Source of the DNA: a virus
Length of the DNA stretch: 46,153 nt
Reading direction: 5' to 3' (one strand)
Virus record (IMG/VR): IMGVR_UViG_3300049460_000147
Span: 1-46,153 of that record
Shown: positions 6,472-13,186 of the stretch, piece by piece
How the letters are laid out: the number at the start of each line of letters is the position of its first letter
Numbering within the stretch: position 1 is the stretch's first letter
Notes under the pieces: generated by a model
Seen by the model: the letters and a program-made list of their open reading frames with translations, nothing else
Told to the model about the DNA's origin: nothing
Databases searched by the model: none
Position numbers and translations under genes: made by a program

Positions 6472-6935
6472 GCTGCCTCCGGCGTTTTCCAAAAGTGCTT
6501 ATCAGCTACCTCGCCAGCCGCGTGAACCTCGCCAACTGAGCAGAGCAAAAGTTGATGAGACCAAATCTCCACGACGCGTCGCACGGCCTCGAGTCCCAAT
6601 CCGTCGAACGCGAATTTCTCCGTTTCCTTGAAACGCTTCGCCATCCGCTTCATGGCGTCCTGCGCGACCAGCAGATAGGGCTTAGCCTCTTCGCCAATGC
6701 CGCGTTCAGTGCTCAAAATCCATGACTGATTTATGGCGTGGGCAATTTCGTTCCAGTGCGATACCGTTCCGTGGCCCTTGGAGATGCACTCGATAGCGAC
6801 GAGAACGGTCAATTCCATTTCCTCGACGTCGCTTTCCGTCACTTCCTGCCGTGATACCTGCGCAGTCATCAGCCGGTTAATGCCCGCGAACCTATGGCGA
6901 GGGTCTTTGTTGCGGTCGTAGCGTTGCTTCTTCAT
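6468..6935 (-). CDS. Hypothetical helical protein (155 aa)
   Basis: A largely helical 155-residue protein with a basic start (MKKQRYDRNKDPRHRF) and long amphipathic helices (EEMELTVLVAIECISKG; PYLLVAQDAMKRMAKRF). It ends PEAA, where the codons form the next gene's ribosome site. I do not recognise the family; the organisation suggests an early, non-structural role. Confidence 0.6.
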   Translation of the reverse strand: MKKQRYDRNKDPRHRFAGINRLMTAQVSRQEVTESDVEEMELTVLVAIECISKGHGTVSHWNEIAHAINQSWILSTERGIGEEAKPYLLVAQDAMKRMAKRFKETEKFAFDGLGLEAVRRVVEIWSHQLLLCSVGEVHAAGEVADKHFWKTPEAA

Positions 6936-6936
6936 G

Positions 6937-7284
6937 TCATTCCCCCTTCAGTGCGGCGATAACGGTTTCAATTGCAACGCCGCTCTTAACCATCGAGCCA
7001 GTGAATCGCAGTACGCGAAAACCCAGCACGGTTGCGGCGTTGTACTTCTCGACATCCTTTTCAAACCCGGAACCTCGCGTATGGCGGCCTCCGGTCCAGA
7101 TACCGCCTTCGATTTCGACCAGCAGCTTCTGGGCGACGAAAGCGAAATCGGCACGCCATTTCCGAGGCGGGGCGAATCGAAATTCGCGCTCGTGCTCAGG
7201 CAAGTTGGAAACGCGGCAGTGCAGGGCGAACTGTTCTTCGAGTGCGCTAGATTTCTTCGGCGCTTTCATGGCGGCTGGCTTCAT
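6937..7284 (-). CDS. PD-(D/E)XK nuclease-like protein (115 aa)
   Basis: A small DUF559/Vsr-like nuclease fold. RKWRADFAF supplies the metal-binding Asp, KLLVEIEGG supplies the E-x-E pair, and GGRHTRGSGFEKDVEKYNAA and GFRVLRFTG continue the core. Such proteins cleave or nick DNA, sometimes at branched structures. It lies between the N6/N4 methyltransferase and helical proteins, so an association with modification or recombination is possible but not shown. ATGA overlap fixes the start. Confidence 0.7.
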   Translation of the reverse strand: MKPAAMKAPKKSSALEEQFALHCRVSNLPEHEREFRFAPPRKWRADFAFVAQKLLVEIEGGIWTGGRHTRGSGFEKDVEKYNAATVLGFRVLRFTGSMVKSGVAIETVIAALKGE

Positions 7285-8021
7285 AGCGAGAACCCCATCT
7301 GTTCCGCCTTCGGCGCTTCTGGCTCGAATAGCGATTCCTGACGCTGGGCGTCTTCGATGCGGCGGCAGGCGATTTCGAAGTAGCGCTCATCGCGTTCTAT
7401 GCCGATGAAGGAGCGCCCCTGCTGCACGGCGGCTACGCCCGTAGTACCGCTTCCCATGTATGGGTCGCAGATGATCTGGGCGTCCGGCATGAACGCCACG
7501 CACCACGCCATGAGCGAAAGTGGCTTTTGCGTCGGATGCACCTTGTTCGGCGTTCCGCGCGTCGCGCTTTCCTTGAAGATGGCTGCCGGTCTCGACAGGT
7601 TTGACCAAGCGAGCTCAACCTGAGAGAAGTTCTCCCAAGGCTGCTCTTTGTCCCACACCAGGATTGCGCGCGCGGGCGGCAGGGGGAAGTAATTGCCGCC
7701 CCATATGATTTGCCAGCGCGACATGCTGCGCAGAAGGTCGAAGGTTTCGGCGGCGGGCGCAATGTCCCACTGCACATCCGACACGTTCAACAGCCGGTTC
7801 TTCAGCGTTCCGGAGCCCATCTGCCGGGGCGACTTACGCACGACCGCACCGGCCACATCGCCAGCGAGATTCAGAATCCCATATGGCGGATCAGTAATCA
7901 CCGCATCCACGCGCTCGAGCGTCGGCAGAATGCTGCGGCAATCGCCCAGATACAGCGTCGCATCGCCGATCACCACGCGGTGAGGACTACTACCCGTCGT
8001 ACCTTGCGTTTCTCTTTCCAT
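7281..8021 (-). CDS. DNA adenine-N6 / cytosine-N4 methyltransferase
   Basis: A 246-residue amino-methyltransferase. Motif IV, TDPPYG, comes at about residue 45, and motif I, DPYMGSGTTGVAA, comes late (about residue 190), with a target domain between them. That order is typical of the beta class. TQKPLSLM before motif I and FIGIERDERYF after it are also conserved in this family. It transfers methyl from S-adenosylmethionine to DNA and probably protects phage DNA from restriction. With the C5 enzyme it gives the phage two modification activities. Not accompanied by a visible restriction enzyme. Confidence 0.9.
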   Translation of the reverse strand: MERETQGTTGSSPHRVVIGDATLYLGDCRSILPTLERVDAVITDPPYGILNLAGDVAGAVVRKSPRQMGSGTLKNRLLNVSDVQWDIAPAAETFDLLRSMSRWQIIWGGNYFPLPPARAILVWDKEQPWENFSQVELAWSNLSRPAAIFKESATRGTPNKVHPTQKPLSLMAWCVAFMPDAQIICDPYMGSGTTGVAAVQQGRSFIGIERDERYFEIACRRIEDAQRQESLFEPEAPKAEQMGFSL

Positions 8022-8034
8022 TTTCCCGTCTCTC

Positions 8035-8190
8035 TTACGTTCTCTCAGCCCACAGCGCCAGAAGCGCCTGCTTGATCTGCTCTACTGCTGATTCATCTGT
8101 CTTTGCCAGATCGGCTAGATATGCGCGTCTGGCGTCTAGCGACAAGTCGGCGAGTTCTTCGGCGACGTCTTTTGCTTCGGTGGGAGTCAT
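8035..8190 (-). CDS. Small helical protein (51 aa)
   Basis: A 51-residue acidic frame (MTPTEAKDVAEELADLSLDARR...) filling the gap between two coupled genes. Its ATG overlaps the upstream TGA (ATGA) and it ends 13 bases before the methyltransferase start. The whole sequence is predicted helical. No family recognised, but the exact fit in the chain supports it. Confidence 0.6.
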   Translation of the reverse strand: MTPTEAKDVAEELADLSLDARRAYLADLAKTDESAVEQIKQALLALWAERT

Positions 8191-8459
8191 GCAATCCTCC
8201 GCGCATGCTCCTGCATCGCTAAAAGCGTCTCAGCGGCTTTGAACACTGGCGGGGTTATCTCGGTATTCGCCAAGGTCCACGGAGCCGACAGTCGCGCTCC
8301 TGTGCCGCGCAAAACCGATCCGCGAGATTCGAGCAACTGCATGGATGCGTGCGCGTTCTCGTCGGTCGTGTTCAGGAACCGGGCAACCTCGCGCGTCGAT
8401 GCGCCGAAAGGGCGGTTTCTGAGGTACTCGACGATGATGTTTCCGTTAGGGGCGCTCAT
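8187..8459 (-). CDS. Small winged-helix protein (90 aa)
   Basis: A 90-residue protein with a helix-turn-helix (TREVARFLNTTDENAHASMQLLESRG) and a following wing (SVLRGTGARLSAPWTL), the usual form of a small winged-helix DNA-binding domain. It follows the replication genes and overlaps the upstream stop by ATGA. Target unknown. Confidence 0.65.
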   Translation of the reverse strand: MSAPNGNIIVEYLRNRPFGASTREVARFLNTTDENAHASMQLLESRGSVLRGTGARLSAPWTLANTEITPPVFKAAETLLAMQEHARRIA

Positions 8460-9196
8460 GCTTCTTTTCCCGTCGCATTGAAGATCGCCTGGCGAGCGAT
8501 GTTCAGCTTGTTCAACGGAACTTTGCCCGTCGCCTTGTCGTCAGCGATGATCCGGTGTGCCCACGCCAGTCCCGGTCCTCGCGGCGCACGCTTGAATGCG
8601 TCCGTCGCGCCAAGCTCATGCAGACGCTGCGCGCCGTACTCACGCGTCGACTCGGCTGCACCAGGCGCAGCGAGCGCCGGCACGCGCTCCGGGACGGGAC
8701 GAATCTCGCCAGCCAGAACGGCTTTCAGCGCCGCCTCGAATCGCGGCTTCAGGCTCGTAAAGGACTGGCTGATGATGTCGAACTCACCAACCTTCGATGC
8801 CGCCCAGTAGATCGCCGGGTTCGTCCACTTGTCCTTGCCGTGCTGACGCTTGCGCATCTGCTCGATGGCCTCGTAGATCGCGGCGTCAACGTTGATCTGC
8901 GGCCTGCACGCCTTCAGGAACTCCGTGATCGACGGCGGCCAGTCGTAAGTCTTGCGGCAGACCTTCAGTCCATCCGAAATCATCTGCGGCGTCAGACCTT
9001 CCTCGTCAAATGCTTCGGCCCACGATTCGCGCCAATTCGAAATCGCCTGCTCGCTTGCGAATGCTGCACGCCAGCGGTTCGGATAGGCGCCGTCGAAACG
9101 GTTGAACAGGTGGTCCATGAGCGAGATCCCGAGCTTCGGGTGCTGCTCAAGCCACGCACTTTGCTTAAACGTCGATGTAGTCGTTGGGGCGTTCAT
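8456..9196 (-). CDS. Lambda P-like replication protein (helicase loader)
   Basis: A 246-residue protein with the P-family core: LMDHLFNRFDGAYPNRWRA, WRESWAEAF, then DGLKVCRKTYDWPPSITEFLKACRP. In lambda, P brings the host DnaB helicase to the O-bound origin. Its first 32 bases overlap the end of the O-type gene upstream, an arrangement like O/P in lambda. The C-terminal third is Ala-rich and less conserved. Confidence 0.75.
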   Translation of the reverse strand: MNAPTTTSTFKQSAWLEQHPKLGISLMDHLFNRFDGAYPNRWRAAFASEQAISNWRESWAEAFDEEGLTPQMISDGLKVCRKTYDWPPSITEFLKACRPQINVDAAIYEAIEQMRKRQHGKDKWTNPAIYWAASKVGEFDIISQSFTSLKPRFEAALKAVLAGEIRPVPERVPALAAPGAAESTREYGAQRLHELGATDAFKRAPRGPGLAWAHRIIADDKATGKVPLNKLNIARQAIFNATGKEA

Positions 9197-10040
9197 GGTT
9201 CTCGCTCACACGGTTACGGTTCACATACGCCACTGGATCGAACTTTGCCGAAGGTCTTCGCGGCGGCGATGCGGCCTTAGGGTTCAGCAAATCGGCAATG
9301 ATCGCTTGCAGGTAATTCGGGCCAGGCATTCTGGCGAGCGCGCCCGAAGACACTCGCGCAGCAACGACCGAAAGGGCGGCATCCAGAATCTCGTTCGTTA
9401 CTCTCACGTCGTCACCCCATGCCGAGATATTCGGGTTTGCGGAGTTCGAACCGACGATGCCCCGTTGTCTCAGGTACACGGCGATTTCGACAGACCGGCT
9501 CGCAGGAGAAGCGACGTTCGGCTTTTCTTCAGGCCCCGGCGTTTGAACAGCCGCCGCCGCCTTCTCTTCTTCAGACAATCCGCAATCAGAGAATCTGTCT
9601 ATCAGACAATCAGGGCCAAGTGCTTGCGTTTCCGGTTCGCAGTCCTCATCGCCTTGGCCAAAACTACTTTCGTCGTAGGTCGGAAGAACTTCAGCCATTG
9701 GTCGAAGTTCTTCAGCCATTTTCGGAATTACGCTCGGAACCTCGTTCTTGTGCGGCTTCTGATGCTTTTCAAACGTGTTGATCTGGATATACTTGTTGCC
9801 GTCCAGCGAGTATCTGGTGATGAACCCAGACTTATGCAGGTCTTGCAGCATCGAGTCCACGTCAGCAGACAGATCGTAAGGAAGCGCCTTCGCCTTGATT
9901 CTCAATGGACGATCCTCAAAGCGGCCCTCACGATCTGCCAGCATCCACGAATAGATGAACAAGAGACGGTGCAACGGCGGAAGTGAGGCGAGATCCTCGT
10001 TTTCCATCGTTCCAGGCTTAATGTTTCTCGCTCTTGCCAC
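9165..10040 (-). CDS. Phage replisome organizer (O-type)
   Basis: A 291-residue replication initiator. The N-terminal 100 residues carry the family pattern (ARARNIKPGTMENEDLASL, LLFIYSWMLADREGRFEDRP, GFITRYSLDGNKYIQI), a winged-helix origin-binding domain. A low-complexity linker follows, then a conserved C-terminal region (NYLQAIIADLLNPK). Starts at GTG after AGGAG. The middle of the gene contains short direct repeats that could be the origin, as in lambda O. Confidence 0.75.
   Translation of the reverse strand: MARARNIKPGTMENEDLASLPPLHRLLFIYSWMLADREGRFEDRPLRIKAKALPYDLSADVDSMLQDLHKSGFITRYSLDGNKYIQINTFEKHQKPHKNEVPSVIPKMAEELRPMAEVLPTYDESSFGQGDEDCEPETQALGPDCLIDRFSDCGLSEEEKAAAAVQTPGPEEKPNVASPASRSVEIAVYLRQRGIVGSNSANPNISAWGDDVRVTNEILDAALSVVAARVSSGALARMPGPNYLQAIIADLLNPKAASPPRRPSAKFDPVAYVNRNRVSENHERPNDYIDV
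9571..9720. repeat. Iteron-like repeats inside the O-type gene
   Basis: Two adjacent copies of a 21-22 base unit (9678-9699 and 9700-9720), both ending TTCAGCCATT, and two copies of TCAGACAATC (9571-9580, 9602-9611). Lambda keeps its origin iterons inside O, so this position fits a replication origin. The copy number is low and the repeats also encode a repeated MAE peptide, so chance duplication is possible. Confidence 0.4.
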
Positions 10041-10060
10041 GTATTACTCCTAGACCGCAA

Positions 10061-10936
10061 TCAGATAACGAAAGAGGCCGATTTGTTGCGCTCTGCTGTA
10101 GAATTGAGCTTTGGTTTAGCGACCTTCGACCCGGCGACAGTCGGGTTTTTTTTCGCCTCAATCATCAATCCCAGCGTCGTCCTAACCTCCAGCAGCGTTG
10201 CAGACATATCGTTGATCTGGATTCTCGTGGCACCGGCCTTCTTTGCATCGAATACCTTGAGCGAACGGACGAACAGATCGAGGCTGCGCGCGCTCATCAC
10301 GACGCCGCTAACGTGCTGCTTGTAGAGCGATTGCGCAATCGGGCTCATCGCCTGAAAGTCCGCGACCACGAGCGCGCGATACGTAGCTTTCACGAAATCA
10401 GCATCCTCTCCGACGATCATCCTGTAGACCGCTGCAGCCTGAACAGGTGCTGCACTCCAAATCTTTACAAACGTCGGGCAGAAGTCGGTCAATTCCGTAT
10501 GAAGCGGCTCAACAAGTTCAATGAACGGCGCGACGAGCGCATCAGTCAACCCGGATGCCTGACTTGCGTTATGCACCCTCGCGAGCAGCTTCCCGACAGC
10601 GACAAGCTTTGTCGACTTGCCAAGCGTATCTGCCGTGCTGCGACCGACCCCTTTGTCGATTACCATGAAAGTCGCGTCATCCATACCCGTCGTGACATTC
10701 ATCATCACGATTTCGTCGTCGGGTAGTTGGCTGATAAAAGTAAGGCGATGCTGCCCGTCCAGCAAACGACCGGAAGTAGAAAAGGCGACGCCCTGGTGAG
10801 TCGTCTTCCATTCGCCGCGATCCCATGCCGCGCGCAGACCTTCGACAACCATCGGTCGAAGGCGACGGTTATCAGTGTTCTGCTCCAGCCACTTGCGAGC
10901 TTGAGCGGGCGTAACGGCGAGCAATTGCGTTTTCAT
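10061..10936 (-). CDS. ParB-fold protein (DGQHRL type)
   Basis: A 291-residue protein. The N-terminal part has RRLRPMVVEGLRAAWDRGEW and the hallmark LLDGQHRLTF, the ParB/sulfiredoxin-fold loop. GMDDATFMVIDKGVGRSTAD follows. The remaining 180 residues are helical. Proteins of this type in phages are not partition ParBs and their role is open; nucleotide-binding or nuclease roles have been proposed for the fold. It follows a second ParB-fold gene. Confidence 0.65.
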   Translation of the reverse strand: MKTQLLAVTPAQARKWLEQNTDNRRLRPMVVEGLRAAWDRGEWKTTHQGVAFSTSGRLLDGQHRLTFISQLPDDEIVMMNVTTGMDDATFMVIDKGVGRSTADTLGKSTKLVAVGKLLARVHNASQASGLTDALVAPFIELVEPLHTELTDFCPTFVKIWSAAPVQAAAVYRMIVGEDADFVKATYRALVVADFQAMSPIAQSLYKQHVSGVVMSARSLDLFVRSLKVFDAKKAGATRIQINDMSATLLEVRTTLGLMIEAKKNPTVAGSKVAKPKLNSTAERNKSASFVI

Positions 10937-10953
10937 AAGGCTTAGCTTCCTTC

Positions 10954-11712
10954 TTAGGATATGATCGACAGCCGGTCGATCGCGGTTCGCAGGTCTTCGA
11001 TGACCTGTCGTTCTTCATGAGAGAATGAATCCTGTGATGCGAGTGCCTTGATGGTGAGGCGTCCATAGGAGCACAGCATGGAGACGCCGCGCTCCTGGGC
11101 TTGCTTCAGTTCCTCGCGGATGGCGTCGGCTTTCGGGCCAACCTTTGGTCTTGCGGCGGGCCGATGCTGAATGGCCGCTTGCGGAACAGGCTTTGCGCGC
11201 TCGATTTCCTTCACTGCTGCCGGAAGGCTCACTTCGCCATGCGCGACCCTCTTCGCGAGTTCGGGAGACTCCTTTGCGACCTTGTCAGCCATTTCCTGGG
11301 TACGAAGGCTGGCGCCGGATTGGGCGGCTCTCTCCTTTGCCGTCGATAATCCCGCAACGTTGCGGGATTTATCTGCGTTACTAGAGTTAGGTCTGCCAAC
11401 CGTCTGCGCCCTTGCCCAGTCCTGGGCGCTGGCAACAATCGCTGCCTGCTGACCCGGAGACAGATGGCGGCGATGCAGATTGGCCGACAACACGAATGAC
11501 ACGAGATTTCCGCCGTCAAACTTGACCGTCTTCGGCGTGATGCCAATTTCTATGCATGCGCGATACCGGTTGCCGCCGTCGAGAATCATCCCTTCGTGAG
11601 TGACGATCGGGTTGCGCAAGCCATTGGCCCGGATGTCATCTTTCAGGGATTCAAACTCTGCACCCGAAAGTCTGGGGAACAGAGTGCAAAGCGGATGAAG
11701 CTCAAGATTCAC
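10954..11712 (-). CDS. ParB-like nuclease-domain protein
   Basis: A 252-residue protein with a canonical ParB N-domain: FESLKDDIRANGLRNPIVTHEG, ILDGGNRYRACIE and NLHRRHLSPGQQA. It is followed by a helical region (ADKVAKESPELAKRVAHGEVSL) like the ParB KorB-type HTH. It begins at a GTG that overlaps the stop of the small membrane-protein gene. Candidate roles are DNA binding and regulation or anti-host activity; no partner ParA is visible in the window. Confidence 0.7.
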   Translation of the reverse strand: MNLELHPLCTLFPRLSGAEFESLKDDIRANGLRNPIVTHEGMILDGGNRYRACIEIGITPKTVKFDGGNLVSFVLSANLHRRHLSPGQQAAIVASAQDWARAQTVGRPNSSNADKSRNVAGLSTAKERAAQSGASLRTQEMADKVAKESPELAKRVAHGEVSLPAAVKEIERAKPVPQAAIQHRPAARPKVGPKADAIREELKQAQERGVSMLCSYGRLTIKALASQDSFSHEERQVIEDLRTAIDRLSIIS

Positions 11713-11807
11713 GAATACCTCGCCAGTTCGATCAACAGTTCGGCCGCAGCCCAGAGAATCCCCATCGAAACGAGGATCAGGCTGCTAATCACGATAAAAA
11801 CCTTCAC
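11709..11807 (-). CDS. Single-pass membrane peptide (32 aa)
   Basis: A 32-residue peptide, almost all one membrane helix (VFIVISSLILVSMGILWAAAELLIELA). GGAGGCGAT directly precedes a GTG start, and the stop overlaps the start of the ParB-like gene (GTGA). A longer frame upstream would cross an inverted repeat and is less likely. Small membrane peptides early in lambdoid operons can be toxic or exclusion factors; nothing specific can be said. Confidence 0.55.
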   Translation of the reverse strand: MKVFIVISSLILVSMGILWAAAELLIELARYS

Positions 11808-11837
11808 ATCGCCTCCAGATACGGAATCAGAGTAGGG

Positions 11838-11874
11838 GTTGACGGACGTACAATCCAAGTCAACGTCCGTCAAC
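11838..11874. repeat. 12-bp inverted repeat with GTTGAC iterations
   Basis: GTTGACGGACGT (11838-11849) is perfectly inverted at ACGTCCGTCAAC (11863-11874) around 13 bases. Two more GTCAAC copies lie at 11859-11864 and near 11890. No T-run follows on the minus strand. It lies in the gap between the CII-like gene and the membrane peptide, so it may be an operator, an RNA stem-loop or a protein-bound element. Confidence 0.5.
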
Positions 11875-11896
11875 CTGCTGCAACCAAAGTCAACTT

Positions 11897-12247
11897 TCAC
11901 GCTGCAGCCCTCTGCGCTATAACTTCTTCCATGATCGTCAGCCGCGACTGTCGATTCAGCCATTGCTGGACGCCGAAATTGCCCACAGCACACGCCCACA
12001 GATCGAGAGCATCGGCCGGCAGATTGCGCCGATGTGGCTCATCGTCCTGCGCGAGGTAATCGGAAACGTGCTGCGCCTTCCGATCGATTCTTTCTGCCAG
12101 CGTGCAACGGTGCATCTGCTTGATCCTTCGGTATTCCCACGAGACCCGCACCGCATCGCGGTAGGTCCTGCAGGCTTCAATCACTCCGTCAGGCAGGAAA
12201 TCAGGCCGCTTCACCATCCCGCCCACCATCGCCAGTTCGTCGTCCAT
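11897..12247 (-). CDS. CII-like regulatory protein
   Basis: A 116-residue protein in the lambda cII position, the first gene after cro. Residues 45-65 (TLAERIDRKAQHVSDYLAQDD) form a divergent helix-turn-helix. The C-terminal part (NLPADALDLWACAVGNFGVQQWLNRQ) matches a pattern I associate with CII-like or regulatory proteins of Burkholderia and Ralstonia phages. It probably binds DNA and helps set the lysis/lysogeny decision. The family assignment is by position and general pattern, not by a strong motif. Confidence 0.55.
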   Translation of the reverse strand: MDDELAMVGGMVKRPDFLPDGVIEACRTYRDAVRVSWEYRRIKQMHRCTLAERIDRKAQHVSDYLAQDDEPHRRNLPADALDLWACAVGNFGVQQWLNRQSRLTIMEEVIAQRAAA

Positions 12248-12270
12248 AAGTGCCTCGTATCGAAAATTTT

Positions 12271-12289
12271 GCTAACCCATCCGCTAACC
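12271..12289. promoter_or_regulatory. Direct repeats GCTAACC, operator-like
   Basis: GCTAACC occurs at 12271-12277 and 12283-12289, a 12-base repeat unit, just upstream of the CII-like gene. Direct repeats about one helical turn apart are the form of CII-type binding sites. No clear promoter was found beside them. Confidence 0.35.
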
Positions 12290-12368
12290 GATCGGATGCA
12301 ACGTAAAATTTTTTCAACTACTTCTAGCCCTATGAACCCCACATGCTCCTGGTGAATCCTGTTGTTGC

Positions 12369-12387
12369 ACCCCTCGCCGCGAGGGGT
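12369..12387. other. Perfect 19-bp palindrome
   Basis: ACCCCTCGC - C - GCGAGGGGT lies between cro and the CII-like gene. It would form a strong RNA hairpin after cro but has no T-run on the minus strand, so it may be a rho-dependent or antitermination-related structure, or a protein site. Confidence 0.45.
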
Positions 12388-12396
12388 GACGGCCTG

Positions 12397-12681
12397 TTAT
12401 TGGCTGTTGTGCAGCCTTTGTTGTTTCGGTTTTCTTTCCGACCTCCCGCCCGTCGGTACCTGAGCGTCGTCCGTTGTGTTGTTGCTTTCCGCCGCAATCT
12501 CAACCCGCTTTTTTTCGAGCAGTTCATTGAGACGCGCTACCATCCGATACGACGGGCCGCGTTTTTGCCGGCCGTTCTCGATATCAGAGATGGTTGCTTG
12601 TGAGCACTGCGCGGCAGACGCGATTTCAACCTGCGTCATGCCGAGGCGCTTGAGTTCGAGGACGATGTCTTGAGGTTCCAT
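12397..12681 (-). CDS. cro: Cro-like XRE repressor
   Basis: A 94-residue DNA-binding protein with an XRE helix-turn-helix (MTQVEIASAAQCSQATISDIENG) at residues 15-37. It ends in a long basic, low-complexity tail. It is divergent from cI and first in the leftward early operon, the position of cro. The likely promoter -10 (12690-12695) lies so close that transcription would begin near 12683. The ATG at 12681 (MEPQD) is therefore more likely than the one at 12687, and the mRNA would be essentially leaderless. Confidence 0.75.
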   Translation of the reverse strand: MEPQDIVLELKRLGMTQVEIASAAQCSQATISDIENGRQKRGPSYRMVARLNELLEKKRVEIAAESNNTTDDAQVPTGGRSERKPKQQRLHNSQ

Positions 12682-12689
12682 GAACATCG

Positions 12690-12717
12690 ATTATAGGCGT
12701 TCCGATACATAAAGCAA
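12690..12717 (-). promoter_or_regulatory. Early leftward promoter (P-cro)
   Basis: On the minus strand, TTGCTT (12717-12712), 16 bases, TATAAT (12695-12690). It lies directly upstream of cro and is covered by two of the three operators. Its core is nearly the same as that of the rightward promoter at 13635-13663, sharing the string TATCGGAACGCCTATA. Confidence 0.7.
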
Positions 12718-12755
12718 TAGGCAAACCGATCCTGATTTACATCAGAATTCCGATA
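12692..12755. promoter_or_regulatory. Three repressor operators between cro and cI
   Basis: Three 16-base partly dyadic sites start exactly 24 bases apart. They are TATAGG-CGTT-CCGATA (12692-12707), AATAGG-CAAA-CCGATC (12716-12731) and CATCAG-AATT-CCGATA (12740-12755). The half-site is close to TATCGG. The first two cover the cro promoter and the third abuts the cI start codon, the same logic as lambda OR1-OR3. Binding by CI and Cro is inferred. Confidence 0.7.
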
Positions 12756-12757
12756 TT

Positions 12758-13147
12758 ATGAAAACTACGTTCGGAAAGCGCCTTAAACTGGCGCGCAAGG
12801 AAGCGGGGCTAACCCAGAAGGCCCTGGCGACGAAGGCTGGCATCAAGCAGGCGACAGTATCGGAACTCGAAAACGACAAGTACCACGGCTCCGCCTATGC
12901 TCCGCAGCTTGCCGCCGCTTTGGGGGTCAATGCGCTTTGGCTGGCAAACGAGAGGGGTCTTAAGCACATACTGGGAAATGGCGATGCGCCGATCACCGCC
13001 CCAAAAGAGGGCGTAATTGTCAAATCGGCGGAAACCAGCAGGCATACGATTACGGAAAAGAAGCCCTCGGCGTACGGCAATGTAGAGCGCATTGCTATGG
13101 GGCACCGAGAGATCCCCGTGATTAGCTACGTGCAGGGGCCGGCATGA
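12758..13147 (+). CDS. cI: CI-type repressor, N-terminal part (broken gene)
   Basis: A 129-residue N-terminal half of a lambda-type repressor. An XRE helix-turn-helix (LTQKALATKAGIKQATVSELEND) lies at residues 18-40, followed by a linker and REIPVISYVQ. The frame then reads GPA and stops. In intact relatives the next residues are AG, the self-cleavage site. Here they appear in the next frame (AGMMTEALDPFSLGEGFETIT). No Shine-Dalgarno sequence precedes the ATG, as in lambda cI transcribed from PRM. The fragment could still bind operators, but lacks the dimerising domain. Confidence 0.8.
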   Translation: MKTTFGKRLKLARKEAGLTQKALATKAGIKQATVSELENDKYHGSAYAPQLAAALGVNALWLANERGLKHILGNGDAPITAPKEGVIVKSAETSRHTITEKKPSAYGNVERIAMGHREIPVISYVQGPA

Positions 13148-13186
13148 TGACAGAAGCGCTAGACCCATTCTCATTGGGCGAAGGAT

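Noticed and set aside
10129-10153. Terminator-like ACCCG-N8-CGGGT followed by eight T on the plus strand
   Set aside because: It lies inside the minus-strand ParB-fold gene and is antisense to it; the T-run is the AAA codons for lysine. No plus-strand gene ends there.
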